This document shows positions 55,134 to 64,000 of a stretch of DNA of 64,000 bases, piece by piece. Source of the stretch: Streptomyces brevispora (GTDB lineage: Bacteria; Actinomycetota; Actinomycetes; Streptomycetales; Streptomycetaceae); assembly GCF_007829885.1 (NCBI RefSeq), contig NZ_VIWW01000001.1, positions 5,890,001 through 5,954,000 of the forward strand. Direction: 5' to 3'. The position numbers and the translations under genes are program-made. Below the pieces are notes generated by a model. That model made no database searches, was not told the DNA's origin, and saw nothing but the letters and a program-made list of their open reading frames with translations. How positions within the stretch are numbered: position 1 is the first letter of the stretch; every line of letters begins with the position of its first letter.

Positions 55134-55481
55134 TCAGCCGTCGCGGCGGCCGGTGGAACGGCGGCGCAGGACGACCGTTCCTGCGCCCGCGACCAGGAGG
55201 GCCGCCACGGCGGAACCCGTAACGGCGGCGGTGTTGTCACCGGACGTGCCGGCCGGGCGCTCGCCCGCCGCGACTCCGCCGCGCGGCGCCTCTGACGGTA
55301 CGGCGGACGGTACGACGGAGGGGGCGGTGGAGGGGGCGTCAGAGGGCCTGGCGCTCTGCGTCGGCCGCGCGGGCGAGGGGGTGGGGGAGGAGTCGGCGAA
55401 GGCCGAGGTGGCGGGGACACATACCGCGCCGGCCGCGACAGCGGCAAGGACGACGGTACGCAAGGACAAGCGCAGGGACAT
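55134..55481 (-). CDS. Secreted surface protein with C-terminal membrane anchor
   Basis: The 115-residue protein has a signal peptide (TVVLAAVAAGAVCVPATSAFA), a low-complexity Pro/Ser/Thr linker (residues about 32-70), and a C-terminal hydrophobic span (AVAALLVAGAGTVVL) with RRRSTGRRDG. No LPxTG or LAxTG motif is evident before the span (AGTSGDNT). It may be anchored by the adjacent class F sortase or simply by its span. The function is unknown. GGAG lies eight bases before the ATG. Confidence 0.75.
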   Translation of the reverse strand: MSLRLSLRTVVLAAVAAGAVCVPATSAFADSSPTPSPARPTQSARPSDAPSTAPSVVPSAVPSEAPRGGVAAGERPAGTSGDNTAAVTGSAVAALLVAGAGTVVLRRRSTGRRDG

Positions 55482-55606
55482 GGATATGGCTCCGTTCCAG
55501 GTCGGCCTCGACGGCACCGCGATGCGGAATCGCACCGCGGCGCGAGGCGTGCCGACAGGCTGTCCCGAAGTTGTGAGGAAGCTGTCAGAGCGCTGTGGTC
55601 ATCGCA

Positions 55607-57808
55607 TCAGGGCTGCTCGGAGCCGCGACCCGAGCTGTCCAGGTCCCGCGACGCCGAGCGGCCGTCGGCCGAGCGGTCATGGGCCGAGCCGTCCCGGTCC
55701 TTGTCCGAGAGGTCGTCGGTTGAGCCGACCGCCGTTGAGCCGACCGCCGTTGAGCCGCCCTCCGTTGAGCCGGCCTCCGTCGAACCGTCTCCGGACGAGC
55801 CCTCGGGGTCGGCCGGGAGGCGCAGGGTGAACACCGACCCCTGTCCCGGCACGCTCACCGCCGTGACCGTTCCGTCGTGCGCCTCCGCGAGCTTCCGCAC
55901 GATCGCCAGGCCCAGCCCGCTGCCTCCCGTACGGCGACTGCGGGACTTCTCGCCGCGCCAGAAGCGGTCGAATACATGGCCGAGGTCCTCGGGCGGAATG
56001 CCGCTGCCCGTGTCGGTGACGTCCACCAGCACCGCTCCCCCGGTCTCGGAGCCGTACGGACGCAGGGTGACCTTCCCGCCGGACGGGGTGTGGCGGACCG
56101 CGTTCGAGACCAGGTTGCCGACGGCCTGGCGCAGCCGGACCGGATCGGCCGTCAGCCCCGGGAGCGGGCGGTCCGGCGGCGCGGGCCGCACCGTCAGCGC
56201 GACCCCGGCCGTCTCGGCGCGGGCCTGGTGTGCGGCGGCGACCTGGCCCAGCAGTTCCTCGATCCGCACCGGCTCGGCGTGCAGTCGCAGCGCACCCGCG
56301 TCGGCCTGGGCCAGGTCCTGGAGGTCGTCGATGATGTGCTGCAACTGCACCGCCTCCTCGTGCAGCGAGGCGATGAACGCCGGGTCCGGGTCGGCCACCC
56401 CGTCCTGCGCCGCCTCCAGCCAGCCGCGGATATTGCTGAGCGGGGTGCGCAGTTCATGGGCGACATCGCTGACCATGGCCTTGCGCTGGGTCTCCAGCCG
56501 TGCGCGGTGGGCGGACATGTCGTTGAAGGTGGCGGCGAGCCGCCCGATCTCGTTGTCCGCGGTGACCAGCACGGGCACGCTGTCCTCGCCGTCCCGCATG
56601 CGCTGTGCGGCACCCGTCAGCGCGCGCAACGGGCGTACGAGCCGTGCGCCCACGAGCACCGATGCGCCGACGGTGAGAGCGAGGACGAGAGCCGCCGTGC
56701 CCGCGATCCTGGCGGTGTTGGCCGGTGAGAGATCGAAACCGGGCACCGTGGTGCCGCCGGTGTCGCTGATGAACAGCAGCGCGGGCGAGGCGACGTACGA
56801 ACCGAGCTGTTCACGACGGGCCGTGCCGACACAGGAGGCGATGGCCCGGTCGTCCTCCCCGTTGGCGACGGCCGCCGAGGGGCGGGGGTCCGGTGAGACG
56901 CTCTGCATCTCGGTGGGCGCGGAGGTGGGCACCTGACTGGGCACCGGGCTCGGCAGCGCGCTGGGAGCCGCTACCGCCGGCCGGGGCTCCGGCGCCTGCC
57001 CCCAGGACAGATCGAGCTGAAGCTGTACGCCGCTGCGGCCCTGGCGCGTCAGACAGGCATCCGCCAGCTGGTTGAGGGACTTCAGCGCCTTCTTCTCGGT
57101 CGCCGTGGGACTGTCCAGGGCATCGGTGGTGCAGCTGGAACCCTGGACACGGTCGGGGTCATTGCCCACCACCTGGATCCGAGGGCGCCCGCTCGCGCTC
57201 CGGACCACGTCCGACGCGATCCCGGACGCGCTGAGGCAGGCCACGATCCGGTCCGCGATCCCTTGCAACTCCGTACGTTCCGAAGCGGGCAGCCGGAACG
57301 GCCCGACCGCCCGCGGATCGACCCGGTCGGCCGGAGCACCGGACGCGCCCGCGTTCTCGGCCGCCAGCGCGGTGTCCACCGACAGAGGGTCGACGATCGC
57401 CGAGGCCTGGGCCGGCAACGCGGCCGACGACGCAGGGTCGGCCGAGTCGGCGAGCGGCGCGCGCCGCTCCGTCGTCAGAGCGATCCGCCGGCCGGACTGC
57501 TTGGCCAGGTCACGTACGGTCTTCCCGACGCCGTCCCAGGTGGGATGAGCCGCCGCGTAACCGAGCAGGCTGTGGTAGATCCGGGCATCGGCGGTGAGAT
57601 TCTGCCCCTGTTCCTGCCGGATCGCGCCGGACGTCGTCTGCACGGCGAGCCAGGCGGTGGCAGCCACCGAACACGCCGCCACCAGGGCCGATACGGCCAA
57701 CAGCCGGGCGAAGAGGCTCTTGCGCAACGGCAGACGCGTCCGCCGCCCGGAGTCCGGGGAGGCGCTGTGCGTCCGGTCGTGCGGACGTCCTCCGCTACGA
57801 CGACGCAC
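55607..57808 (-). CDS. Sensor histidine kinase
   Basis: The 733-residue membrane sensor has a first span at residues about 30-56, a very large extracellular domain (about 57-365) with Cys residues and a Pro-rich stretch, and a second span (about 368-388). A HAMP region (RLVRPLRALTGAAQRMRDGE) follows, then HisKA with VSDVAHELRTPLSN (phospho-His 451), and the HATPase with LVSNAVRHTPSGG and GGSGLGLAIVRKLAEAH. The C-terminal 60 residues are low complexity with repeated Glu/Gly/Ser/Thr units (about 675-715). It overlaps the upstream response regulator by 14 bases. The signal sensed is not known. Confidence 0.93.
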   Translation of the reverse strand: MRRRSGGRPHDRTHSASPDSGRRTRLPLRKSLFARLLAVSALVAACSVAATAWLAVQTTSGAIRQEQGQNLTADARIYHSLLGYAAAHPTWDGVGKTVRDLAKQSGRRIALTTERRAPLADSADPASSAALPAQASAIVDPLSVDTALAAENAGASGAPADRVDPRAVGPFRLPASERTELQGIADRIVACLSASGIASDVVRSASGRPRIQVVGNDPDRVQGSSCTTDALDSPTATEKKALKSLNQLADACLTRQGRSGVQLQLDLSWGQAPEPRPAVAAPSALPSPVPSQVPTSAPTEMQSVSPDPRPSAAVANGEDDRAIASCVGTARREQLGSYVASPALLFISDTGGTTVPGFDLSPANTARIAGTAALVLALTVGASVLVGARLVRPLRALTGAAQRMRDGEDSVPVLVTADNEIGRLAATFNDMSAHRARLETQRKAMVSDVAHELRTPLSNIRGWLEAAQDGVADPDPAFIASLHEEAVQLQHIIDDLQDLAQADAGALRLHAEPVRIEELLGQVAAAHQARAETAGVALTVRPAPPDRPLPGLTADPVRLRQAVGNLVSNAVRHTPSGGKVTLRPYGSETGGAVLVDVTDTGSGIPPEDLGHVFDRFWRGEKSRSRRTGGSGLGLAIVRKLAEAHDGTVTAVSVPGQGSVFTLRLPADPEGSSGDGSTEAGSTEGGSTAVGSTAVGSTDDLSDKDRDGSAHDRSADGRSASRDLDSSGRGSEQP

Positions 57809-58523
57809 GCGCCGTCGCCGCCTTCGCCGGGTCCGTCAGCTTGTATCCGACGCCGAAGACGGTCAGCAGCCGGGCCGGCCGGCGCGGGGCGGACTCTATC
57901 TTCTTGCGCAGGTTCATGACGTGAACATCGACCGTTCGATCGCTGATGTACCGGTCGAAGCCGTGGAGTTCCGCGAGCAGTTGCTGCCGGGAGAAGACCC
58001 GGTCGGGCTCGGCCGCGAGCGCGGCAAGGATCCTGAACTCGCCCGGGGTGCATTCCACGGCCTCGCCGCCGACCGACACCACATGCCGGGCCGGATCGAT
58101 GACGAGCGCACCGACCGTCAGCAGTGAGGCATCGGCCGGATCGGCGCCCGCCGCACGCCGGCTGCGGCGCAGCAGCGTACGCACCCGGGCCATCAGCTCA
58201 CGCGGACTGTACGGCTTGGTCACGTAGTCGTCCGCACCCAGATCCAGCCCGAGCAGCAGATCGTCCTCGGTCGTGCGGGCCGTCAGCATCAGCACCGGCA
58301 ACTCCCGGCACTCGGCGCGCAGGACCCGCACCACATCCAGGCCGTCGGCCCGAGGCATCATCACATCGAGGATCAGCAGGTCCGGCTCCCGGTGCCTGAC
58401 CAGGTCGAGGGCGGCGAGACCGTCGCCGACGAGTGTGACGGAGTGCCCTTCCCGTTCGAGGTATCGGCGGAGGAGTTCGGCCTGCTTCTCGTCGTCTTCA
58501 GCGACGATCACGTTTGCGCACAC
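57795..58523 (-). CDS. OmpR-type response regulator
   Basis: The 242-residue regulator has a receiver domain with acidic pair VAEDDEKQAELL, phospho-Asp53 in LLILDVMMPRADG, and LTARTTEDD and YVTKPYSPREL. The OmpR winged helix follows, with ECTPGEFRILAALAAEPDRV and RTVDVHVMNLRKKIE. I choose the GTG at 58523; the frame is open upstream without family similarity. It is the first gene of a two-gene unit with the sensor kinase. Confidence 0.93.
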   Translation of the reverse strand: MCANVIVAEDDEKQAELLRRYLEREGHSVTLVGDGLAALDLVRHREPDLLILDVMMPRADGLDVVRVLRAECRELPVLMLTARTTEDDLLLGLDLGADDYVTKPYSPRELMARVRTLLRRSRRAAGADPADASLLTVGALVIDPARHVVSVGGEAVECTPGEFRILAALAAEPDRVFSRQQLLAELHGFDRYISDRTVDVHVMNLRKKIESAPRRPARLLTVFGVGYKLTDPAKAATARASS

Positions 58524-58670
58524 GTGCTCGATCGTAGAGGGGTTCGAACCGGGGGTGCCGAGCTCTTGCCCGCCCTGCCCATGAACTGGTGTTGTATACC
58601 CGCAGGTAACCGGTCCGAGCACCGGACAGGCGTACGCGACAGGCACGGCGTTCACGAGGGCGGTAGCAGG

Positions 58671-59492
58671 GTGGAACAGGCGGCGGGGCGCGACATTCAG
58701 GGCAGACTGCCCGAAGGACTGGCCGATGCGATACGGGCGACGGCCGAGGAGATCGCGGCACTGCTGCGCGACGCCCCCGACACCGGCTTGCCGGTCCCCA
58801 GGTCGGAGTGGACCGTGGGGGAGGCGGCGGCGCATCTCGCGCAGGCCAACGAGCTGATGGCCGACGTGGCCGCCGGACGCCCGCGCGACTACGGGGACGG
58901 CACCCCGCAGGGCCTGGCCGCGGCCAACGAGCGGGCCCTCGCGGCGTTCGGCGAGCGCGCGGGGGCGCCGCTGGCCGCGATGATCGTGGCGCAGGCCGAC
59001 GCGTTCCTCGACGCGGTGGCCGAGTACCCCGTGGACGAGACGCTGATGACGCCGATGGGCCCGATGAACCGCGCGGTCTTCGGCTCGTACCTCCTGACGC
59101 ACATGCTGGGCCACGGCTACGACCTGGCGCGGGCACTGAGGCGCCCGCACATGGTCGACCGGCACCGGGCCGGGCTGACCCTGCCCTTCCTCGTCGAGGC
59201 CATGCCCCGGGTGACCGACGCCGGGACCACCGCGGGTCTCACCGCCCGCTACACGGTCCGGCTGTGGGGCGGCGGCCGCTTCGGCGTGACGTTCACCGAC
59301 GGCGAGGTGACGGTGGGCCACCGGCCGCCGGACCGGCCGGACTGCACGATCTCCATCGAGCCGGTCACGTTCCTGCTGATGGCACTGGGCCGCATCGCCC
59401 CGGCGGGCGCCATGGCCAGGGGGCGGGTCCTCGCCTGGGGGCGCAAGCCGTGGATCGGGCCGCGCTTCCCGGAGTACTTCAAGGCGCCGTGA
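58671..59492 (+). CDS. Maleylpyruvate isomerase N-terminal domain protein
   Basis: The 273-residue protein has the DinB-like metal-binding bundle of this family: SEWTVGEAAAHLAQANELMA with a His, later VFGSYLLTHMLGHGYDLARA with two His as metal ligands, and a C-terminal sterol-carrier-like domain (YTVRLWGGGRFGVTFTDGEV). Actinobacterial members are usually mycothiol-dependent enzymes or of unknown function. The start is the GTG at 58671. It is divergent from the response regulator. Confidence 0.8.
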   Translation: MEQAAGRDIQGRLPEGLADAIRATAEEIAALLRDAPDTGLPVPRSEWTVGEAAAHLAQANELMADVAAGRPRDYGDGTPQGLAAANERALAAFGERAGAPLAAMIVAQADAFLDAVAEYPVDETLMTPMGPMNRAVFGSYLLTHMLGHGYDLARALRRPHMVDRHRAGLTLPFLVEAMPRVTDAGTTAGLTARYTVRLWGGGRFGVTFTDGEVTVGHRPPDRPDCTISIEPVTFLLMALGRIAPAGAMARGRVLAWGRKPWIGPRFPEYFKAP

Positions 59493-59849
59493 GGCCAGGG
59501 CCGGGCGGGGCCTTCAAAGCGCCGGGCGGGGCGCGGTCGGCCGGCCGGCCGCCGATAGGTGTCCCCGTGCCGCATCAGCAGCATCGCCTGATTCCAGGCC
59601 TGTTCGGCCTTCCTGACCGCCCCCGGCTCGCGGCAGCACCCTGCACGTGTCTCTCCCCCTCGACGGGTGCGCAGCTCGCGCCGCGACCCGCACGGCCCGC
59701 CGTGATCACCTGGAACGGTCGTCAGGATAGCCAACCCGGCTGTGTCGCGCGGTGCGCGCACGGGGCGCCGTCCCACTCGGTAGATTGCATCCGCACGGTG
59801 GCAGCGGCGGTGCCGGGGAGGGCGCATCGCGCGGAACACCGGGAACGAC
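59493..59849. other. Region without a recognisable gene
   Basis: About 350 bases downstream of the maleylpyruvate-isomerase-like gene. It contains a self-complementary CGGCCGGCCGG block near 59539-59550, which may act in termination, but no protein or RNA I recognise. Confidence 0.35.
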
Positions 59850-60214
59850 GAGGCGGACGCCATCCTGGTCACGATGCGGCCTCAGGACGAGGGAACCGCC
59901 GACGTCCCCCGCGCACGCGCCCTGCTGGAACGCCACCGGGGCCGTGCCCAGCGCGGCCTCGGCAGGTTGAGGAGTCCCGGGACCGGCTGGGGGCGGCGCT
60001 GCGGTACTTCCGGGCGAACGGCGACACGTACAACACGGCCCGGACCCTGACCGACCTGGCCGAGACCTGGCTGGACGCGTCGGACACCGCCGCCGCACGC
60101 CCTCTGATCGAGGCGGCGATCACGACGCTGAGCGGCCAGGGCGCCGAGTACCACGTCGCCCATCTGCGGGGCATGCGCGAGTGCTGCCTGGCCGAGGAGC
60201 GCGGCACCGGCTGA
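59850..60214 (+). pseudogene. TPR-type regulator C-terminal remnant
   Basis: A frame ending at 60214 reads ESRDRLGAALRYFRANGDTY, then ARTLTDLAETWLDASDTAAA and RPLIEAAITTLSGQGAEYHV: the last tetratricopeptide-like repeats of a large AfsR/SARP-like or TPR protein. A related segment just upstream (ALLERHRGRAQRGLGRL) is in another frame. No start or N-terminal domains are present. Confidence 0.55.
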
Positions 60215-60435
60215 ACCGCATCACCCGGCGGGAAGAGCGACGACACGCACACGCACACTCAGGGCCCCGACGCGGACCGCGAACCCGCCGTCATCCACCA
60301 GGTTCGCGAGCCGCTTCGTCACGGCGTCACCCCCGGCGTCCCCGGCCCTCAGCAGCGCATGGAGGGCGGAGACACCGGCGGCGGGGTCGACCGCGGCCTC
60401 CGGCGCGGACACCGGCCGAGCCCTCCGTCCCTCCG

Positions 60436-60915
60436 TCAGGCGGCCATGGCCACGGAAGTCCTGCCGAGCACCCCGTCACGTGCCCTGGCGGCCTTCCGCT
60501 CCCCGAAGACCACCACCCGCAGCAGCGCGAACCGCCCGACCCCGGCGAGTGCCGACGCCGACAGGTACACACTCTGCTGGACCAGCGCCGAGGGCTCGGA
60601 CCGGACCGCGTACAGGCAGAGCAGCGCCCCGGTCGTGAAGGCGTAACTCACGGCTACCGTCAGCCCGGACTGAAGGTGCACACCCCATCCGCGGCGCCCG
60701 CTCCGGAACGACACCCGGCTGTGCAGCTCCGTGGCTATCACGGTGGACACCACAGTCACCAGAGCGTTCGCCACGGCCAACGGCATCCGGTCGTGGAGCA
60801 GGACCAGCACCCCGCTGGAGGCGACCCCGACCCCACCGCCGCAGACCACGAAGCGCACGAAGGCCACGACAAGCGCGTGAGGTGCGCGCGTCGGCTGAAG
60901 GGTTGGGGCGGTCAC
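60436..60915 (-). CDS. GtrA-family membrane protein
   Basis: The 159-residue protein has four predicted membrane spans and the GtrA pattern VRFVVCGGGVGVASSGVLVL and ANALVTVVSTVIATELHSRV, ending with VGRFALLRVVVFG. GtrA proteins are linked to flipping or transfer of lipid-linked sugars. CCGGAGGCA lies upstream of the ATG. It is far from the polysaccharide locus (about 37 kb) and is probably independent. Confidence 0.85.
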   Translation of the reverse strand: MTAPTLQPTRAPHALVVAFVRFVVCGGGVGVASSGVLVLLHDRMPLAVANALVTVVSTVIATELHSRVSFRSGRRGWGVHLQSGLTVAVSYAFTTGALLCLYAVRSEPSALVQQSVYLSASALAGVGRFALLRVVVFGERKAARARDGVLGRTSVAMAA

Positions 60916-61438
60916 GAAGTGCCTCCGGAGGCTGTGTGGGGCGGTACGAAGATCTCACCCCAGAACCTACGGACCCGGCGTCCTCCACACGACCCACTTT
61001 CTTCCCGGACTTCCTGGGGGTTGTCCCCCAGGGGACCCCGGAGGTACCTGCCGTGAAGGAGCGGGATCAGCCAGGAAGCGCACACCTCATGGAGCATGCC
61101 CGGTTGGAACGTATCGTGCTGGTGGCCCGCTTCAGGGATGAGCCATCCCGGCTCGTGGCGACCACAGATGACGGTCTCCTGTCCGAGATCGGTGCGCAAC
61201 GCCGGGTACGCACCGGTGATCGGGCGGGCGGAACGGCGGTCCGGTGGGGCGGTATTGGTCCCGTGAGCAGCCCCAATTCCTGTTGCGGCGGGCGGCGAGT
61301 CCCCCCCCGTTCCGTCGCCGACCGTTCGGCCGAAAGCCACCGCGTGCACACTGCACGGGTCTTCCACCGGGCCGCCGGTTCTGGAACACTCCAGTCGATT
61401 TCGCCCGCATGTTCCCTCACCCCACAGAGGCCCCACCC
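60916..61438. other. Region without a recognisable gene upstream of the phospholipase C gene
   Basis: About 520 bases, divergent between GtrA and phospholipase C. Short frames here have no family similarity. The phospholipase promoter should lie here; I could not assign a Pho box or -10/-35 pair. Confidence 0.35.
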
Positions 61439-63505
61439 ATGGCAGAACTCAACCGTCGCCGCCTCCTGCAACTCGCCGGAGGCGCAGTCGCCTTCACTGC
61501 GTTGTCGAGCAGCATCGCCCGTGCCGCGTCACTGCCCGCGAAGGGCCGTACGGGCACGCTCCAGGACGTCGAGCACATCGTCGTACTGATGCAGGAGAAT
61601 CGATCCTTCGATCACTACTTCGGCACCATGAAGGGTGTGCGCGGATTCGGTGACCCGCGTCCGGTCACGCTGCCCAGCGGAATGCCGGTCTGGCACCAGA
61701 AGGGCATCTTCGGCAAGGAGGTACTGCCGTTCCGGCCGCCGACCGACGATCTCGGGCTGCAGTTCCTCCAGGACCTGAACCACGACTGGTCAGGCGGCCA
61801 TTGGGCGTTCAACAAGGGCGCGTACGACCAGTGGGTGCCCGCCAAGACCGCTACGACGATGGCTCACCTCACCCGTGAGGACATCCCGTTCCACTACGCG
61901 CTCGCGGACGCGTTCACCGTCTGCGACGCGTACCACTGCTCGTTCCTCGGCTCGACCGACCCGAACCGCTACTACCTGTGGAGCGGGTACACCGGCAACG
62001 ACGGGACCGGTGGCGGACCCGTGCTGGGCAACGACGAGGCGGGGTACGGCTGGACGACCTACCCCGAGCGGCTGGAGAAGGCCGGGGTGTCGTGGAAGAT
62101 CTACCAGGACATCGGCGACGGGCTCGACGCCGCCGGTTCCTGGGGGTGGATCAACGATGCCTATCGCGGAACGTACGGCGACAACTCGCTTCTCTATTTC
62201 AACAGTTACCGCAATGCCAAGCCCGGCGAACCCCTCTTCGACAAGGCTCGCACCGGCACCGACGTCAAGAACGGTGACGGGCTCCTCGACGACCTGAAGG
62301 CCGATGTCCGGGCCGGGACGCTCCCGAAGATCTCGTGGATCGTCGCTCCGGAGGCCTACAGCGAGCACCCCAACTGGCCCGCGAATTACGGTGCCTGGTA
62401 CATCTCGCAGGTGCTGGACGCCCTGACCTCCGATCCCGAGGTGTGGGGCCGGACCGCCCTCTTCATCACCTACGACGAGAACGACGGCTTCTTCGACCAC
62501 GTCGTGCCGCCGTTCGTGCCGTCCGGGGCCGCGCAGGGGCTGTCCACCGTGGACACCTCCGCCGACCACTTCCCCGGCGACATCCGGTACCTGGCCGGGC
62601 CGTACGGGCTCGGCCAGCGCGTGCCCATGACGGTCGTGTCCCCGTGGAGCACCGGTGGGTTCTCGTGTTCGGAGGTCTTCGACCACACCTCCGTCATCCG
62701 GTTCATGGAGCAGCGCTTCGGTGTGCACGAGCCCAACATCTCGCCCTGGCGGCGGGCCGTCTGCGGTGATCTCACCTCCGCCTTCGACTTCCGCAGTACG
62801 CACACCGCACCGGTCTCGTTGCCCTCCACGGACGGGTACGCACCGCCCGACGGCGGCCGGCACCCCGACTACGTACCGATACCGCCGGCCTCCGGCAGTG
62901 TGCCGACGCAGGAGCCGGGCTCGCGGCCCACCCGGCCACTGCGGTACGCGCCCCTCGTGGACGGGGCCGCCGACCCTGCCTCCGGGAAGTTCCAGCTCAC
63001 CTTCAGCGGCGGCGCCGCGGCGGGCGCGCAGTTCCTGGTGATGTCCGCGAACCGCACGGACGGGCCCTGGACCTACACCACCGAGGCGGGCAAGTCGCTC
63101 TCCGACAAGTGGAACACGGCCTACTCCAAGCAGGTGACCGACCTCACCGTGCACGGTCCGAACGGATTCCTGCGCGCCTTCCGAGGGCCCGGCAAGACGG
63201 CAGGGCCCGAGGTGACGGCGCGTCACAACCCCGCGAACGGGGCGCTCGAACTGGCGCTCACCCATGCCGGTGCGGGGACCGTCCAGCTGACCGTGCGCAA
63301 CGCGGGCGCCTACGGGGGCGAGGTGCAGACATTCGCGGTGCGTGCCGGCGCGACCGTGAAGCACACCGTTGACCTGCGGAGAAGCAACCGCTGGTACGAC
63401 ATCACGGTGGTCGCGGACGCGGACGCCACGTTCCTCCGGAGGTTCGCCGGACACGTCGAGACGGGCGAGCCCGGTACGAGTGACCCGGGCTTCGTCACCG
63501 GCTGA
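61439..63505 (+). CDS. Phospholipase C, phosphocholine-specific type, Tat-exported
   Basis: The 688-residue enzyme begins with a twin-arginine signal (LNRRRLLQLAGGAVAFTALS, cleavage near ARA). The alkaline-phosphatase-like core starts DVEHIVVLMQENRSFDHYFG, then carries a catalytic-site-like PNRYYLWSGYTGN, ITYDENDGFFDHVVPPFVP and MTVVSPWSTGG. Two C-terminal beta-sandwich domains (FQLTFSGGAAAGAQFLVMSA and VTARHNPANGALELALTH) match the usual family tail. It would cleave phosphatidylcholine or sphingomyelin outside the cell. An ATG at 61409, ten codons upstream, is an alternative start; the Tat motif fits 61439 better. Confidence 0.93.
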   Translation: MAELNRRRLLQLAGGAVAFTALSSSIARAASLPAKGRTGTLQDVEHIVVLMQENRSFDHYFGTMKGVRGFGDPRPVTLPSGMPVWHQKGIFGKEVLPFRPPTDDLGLQFLQDLNHDWSGGHWAFNKGAYDQWVPAKTATTMAHLTREDIPFHYALADAFTVCDAYHCSFLGSTDPNRYYLWSGYTGNDGTGGGPVLGNDEAGYGWTTYPERLEKAGVSWKIYQDIGDGLDAAGSWGWINDAYRGTYGDNSLLYFNSYRNAKPGEPLFDKARTGTDVKNGDGLLDDLKADVRAGTLPKISWIVAPEAYSEHPNWPANYGAWYISQVLDALTSDPEVWGRTALFITYDENDGFFDHVVPPFVPSGAAQGLSTVDTSADHFPGDIRYLAGPYGLGQRVPMTVVSPWSTGGFSCSEVFDHTSVIRFMEQRFGVHEPNISPWRRAVCGDLTSAFDFRSTHTAPVSLPSTDGYAPPDGGRHPDYVPIPPASGSVPTQEPGSRPTRPLRYAPLVDGAADPASGKFQLTFSGGAAAGAQFLVMSANRTDGPWTYTTEAGKSLSDKWNTAYSKQVTDLTVHGPNGFLRAFRGPGKTAGPEVTARHNPANGALELALTHAGAGTVQLTVRNAGAYGGEVQTFAVRAGATVKHTVDLRRSNRWYDITVVADADATFLRRFAGHVETGEPGTSDPGFVTG

Positions 63506-63526
63506 TCGGGGCGGCGCTCGGAGCAG

Positions 63527-63563
63527 GGGGTGCGTGGGGGCCGGTCAGGCCCCCACGCACCCC
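63527..63563 (+). terminator. Perfect 16-bp hairpin terminator after phospholipase C
   Basis: GGGGTGCGTGGGGGCC (63527-63542) pairs perfectly with GGCCCCCACGCACCCC (63548-63563) around the loop GGTCA. It is 22 bases after the stop codon. A TTTT run lies about 12 bases further on. Confidence 0.85.
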
Positions 63564-63743
63564 GGTGCGTTAGGGTTTTCGTCGGGTCATGAGTTCCAGC
63601 GCGCAGCCCCGGCCGGCTGGACGGCACCCCGCTCCGCTGCGGGTGCTCCGGGTGACGACCTGCCCCGTGCGCGAGGTGCGGGGAACAGCGGACCGGGGTG
63701 CAGAGCGCTCGGGGTCCATCGGCCCCGGAAGGCGGGACTCACC

Positions 63744-64000
63744 ATGCTGCGTCATCTCACCGAGAACGGCTCCGTGCGGAGCGACGGCTGCGCCCGGTAC
63801 GCCGCAGGCCATCAGGTGCACTGGATCCATGCCAAGAAGTGCCGTCAGGAGCCCGGTCAGGCCGTCGAGATCCTGCTGACCGCCGGTGATGTCCGGGACG
63901 ACGGGTGGGTCGAACTGCGTGCCGCGTTCGACTACGCGGGTGACCTTCCAGGGGTGTGGACGCACGCTCCGGACGTGCTCCGGAAGACGCTCGCCGGTCA
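63744..64000 (+). CDS. Protein of unknown function, cut by the window edge
   Basis: An open frame from the ATG at 63744, preceded by GGAAGGCGGGA, runs to the end of the window without a stop (85 codons visible). It reads LRHLTENGSVRSDGCARYAA, QVHWIHAKKCRQ, VEILLTAGDVRDDGWVELRA, AFDYAGDLPGVWTHAPDVLR. I do not recognise the family from this part. Only the N-terminal portion is available. Confidence 0.6.
   Translation, partial: MLRHLTENGSVRSDGCARYAAGHQVHWIHAKKCRQEPGQAVEILLTAGDVRDDGWVELRAAFDYAGDLPGVWTHAPDVLRKTLAG

Noticed and set aside
55701..56936. 411-codon + strand frame antisense to the sensor kinase
   Set aside because: Low-complexity Ser/Arg/Ala composition; shadow of the kinase gene.
60221..60412. 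63-codon minus-strand frame between the TPR remnant and GtrA
   Set aside because: No ribosome site and no family similarity; too short to support.
1..64000. CRISPR array, tRNA or rRNA genes
   Set aside because: No regularly spaced repeats or recognisable RNA-gene sequences were seen.

Overview
The window is high-GC DNA with actinobacterial hallmarks: GTG and TTG starts, DUF397 and DUF5753-type regulators, a class F sortase, an RsbW-like ATPase and an actinobacterial Ser/Thr kinase. It is almost certainly a Streptomyces or close relative. The many insertion-sequence and group II intron remnants suggest an accessory region, perhaps a chromosome arm or a large plasmid.

Region 1 (1-4280) is debris around one intact gene. 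It holds a degenerate tyrosine-recombinase-like gene, an IS5-type transposase tail, a broken PAS fragment, an intact UDP-glucose dehydrogenase and a decayed group II intron with its domain V and a run of 20 G.

Region 2 (1706-23529) is a near-complete Wzx/Wzy-type surface polysaccharide locus. It encodes UDP-xylose precursor supply (UDP-glucose dehydrogenase and a UDP-glucuronate decarboxylase-like enzyme), the initiating sugar-phosphate transferase, four glycosyltransferases, a polymerase/ligase-like membrane protein, a flippase and two left-handed beta-helix acetyltransferases. It also has a small set of unusual kinase-like and nucleotidyltransferase-like genes, a Wzz-fused tyrosine autokinase with its low-molecular-weight tyrosine phosphatase, a secreted protein with an LVATG sorting-like signal and a DUF4012 protein. 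The kinase/phosphatase/DUF4012 block lies between two inverted copies of the same IS6-family element. A glutaminyl cyclase gene was cut by one of them.

Region 3 (23510-30210) is a mobile-element graveyard: a full IS6-family element, a MarR-like regulator, an IS21 remnant (istB intact, istA broken) that truncates a HAD gene, an IS6 fragment joined to an IS4-family remnant, the 3' end of a second and different group II intron, and a MerR fragment.

Region 4 (30663-43238) carries a polyprenyl diphosphate synthase, a UvrD-like helicase with a RelE/ParE-like N-terminus beside a TPR-tailed Ser/Thr kinase, an RsbW-like ATPase, an EcsC-family protein, a NIPSNAP protein, an AIPR protein with a nuclease-like N-terminus, a secreted protein broken by an in-frame TGA, and an XRE-DUF5753/DUF397 pair.

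Region 5 (43313-53605) is a DNA-modification and defence block: type I restriction genes hsdR, hsdS and hsdM overlapping head to tail, preceded by a helix-turn-helix N6-methylase with an S-like C-terminus. That methylase is divergent from a DndB-like gene. With the AIPR and helicase/kinase genes this makes a plausible defence island.

Region 6 (53711-64000) looks like ordinary chromosome: a secreted protein, a class F sortase and a surface protein, a two-component system, a maleylpyruvate-isomerase-like protein, a GtrA protein, a Tat-exported phospholipase C with a strong terminator, and a gene running off the right edge. I recognised no tRNA, rRNA or CRISPR array.
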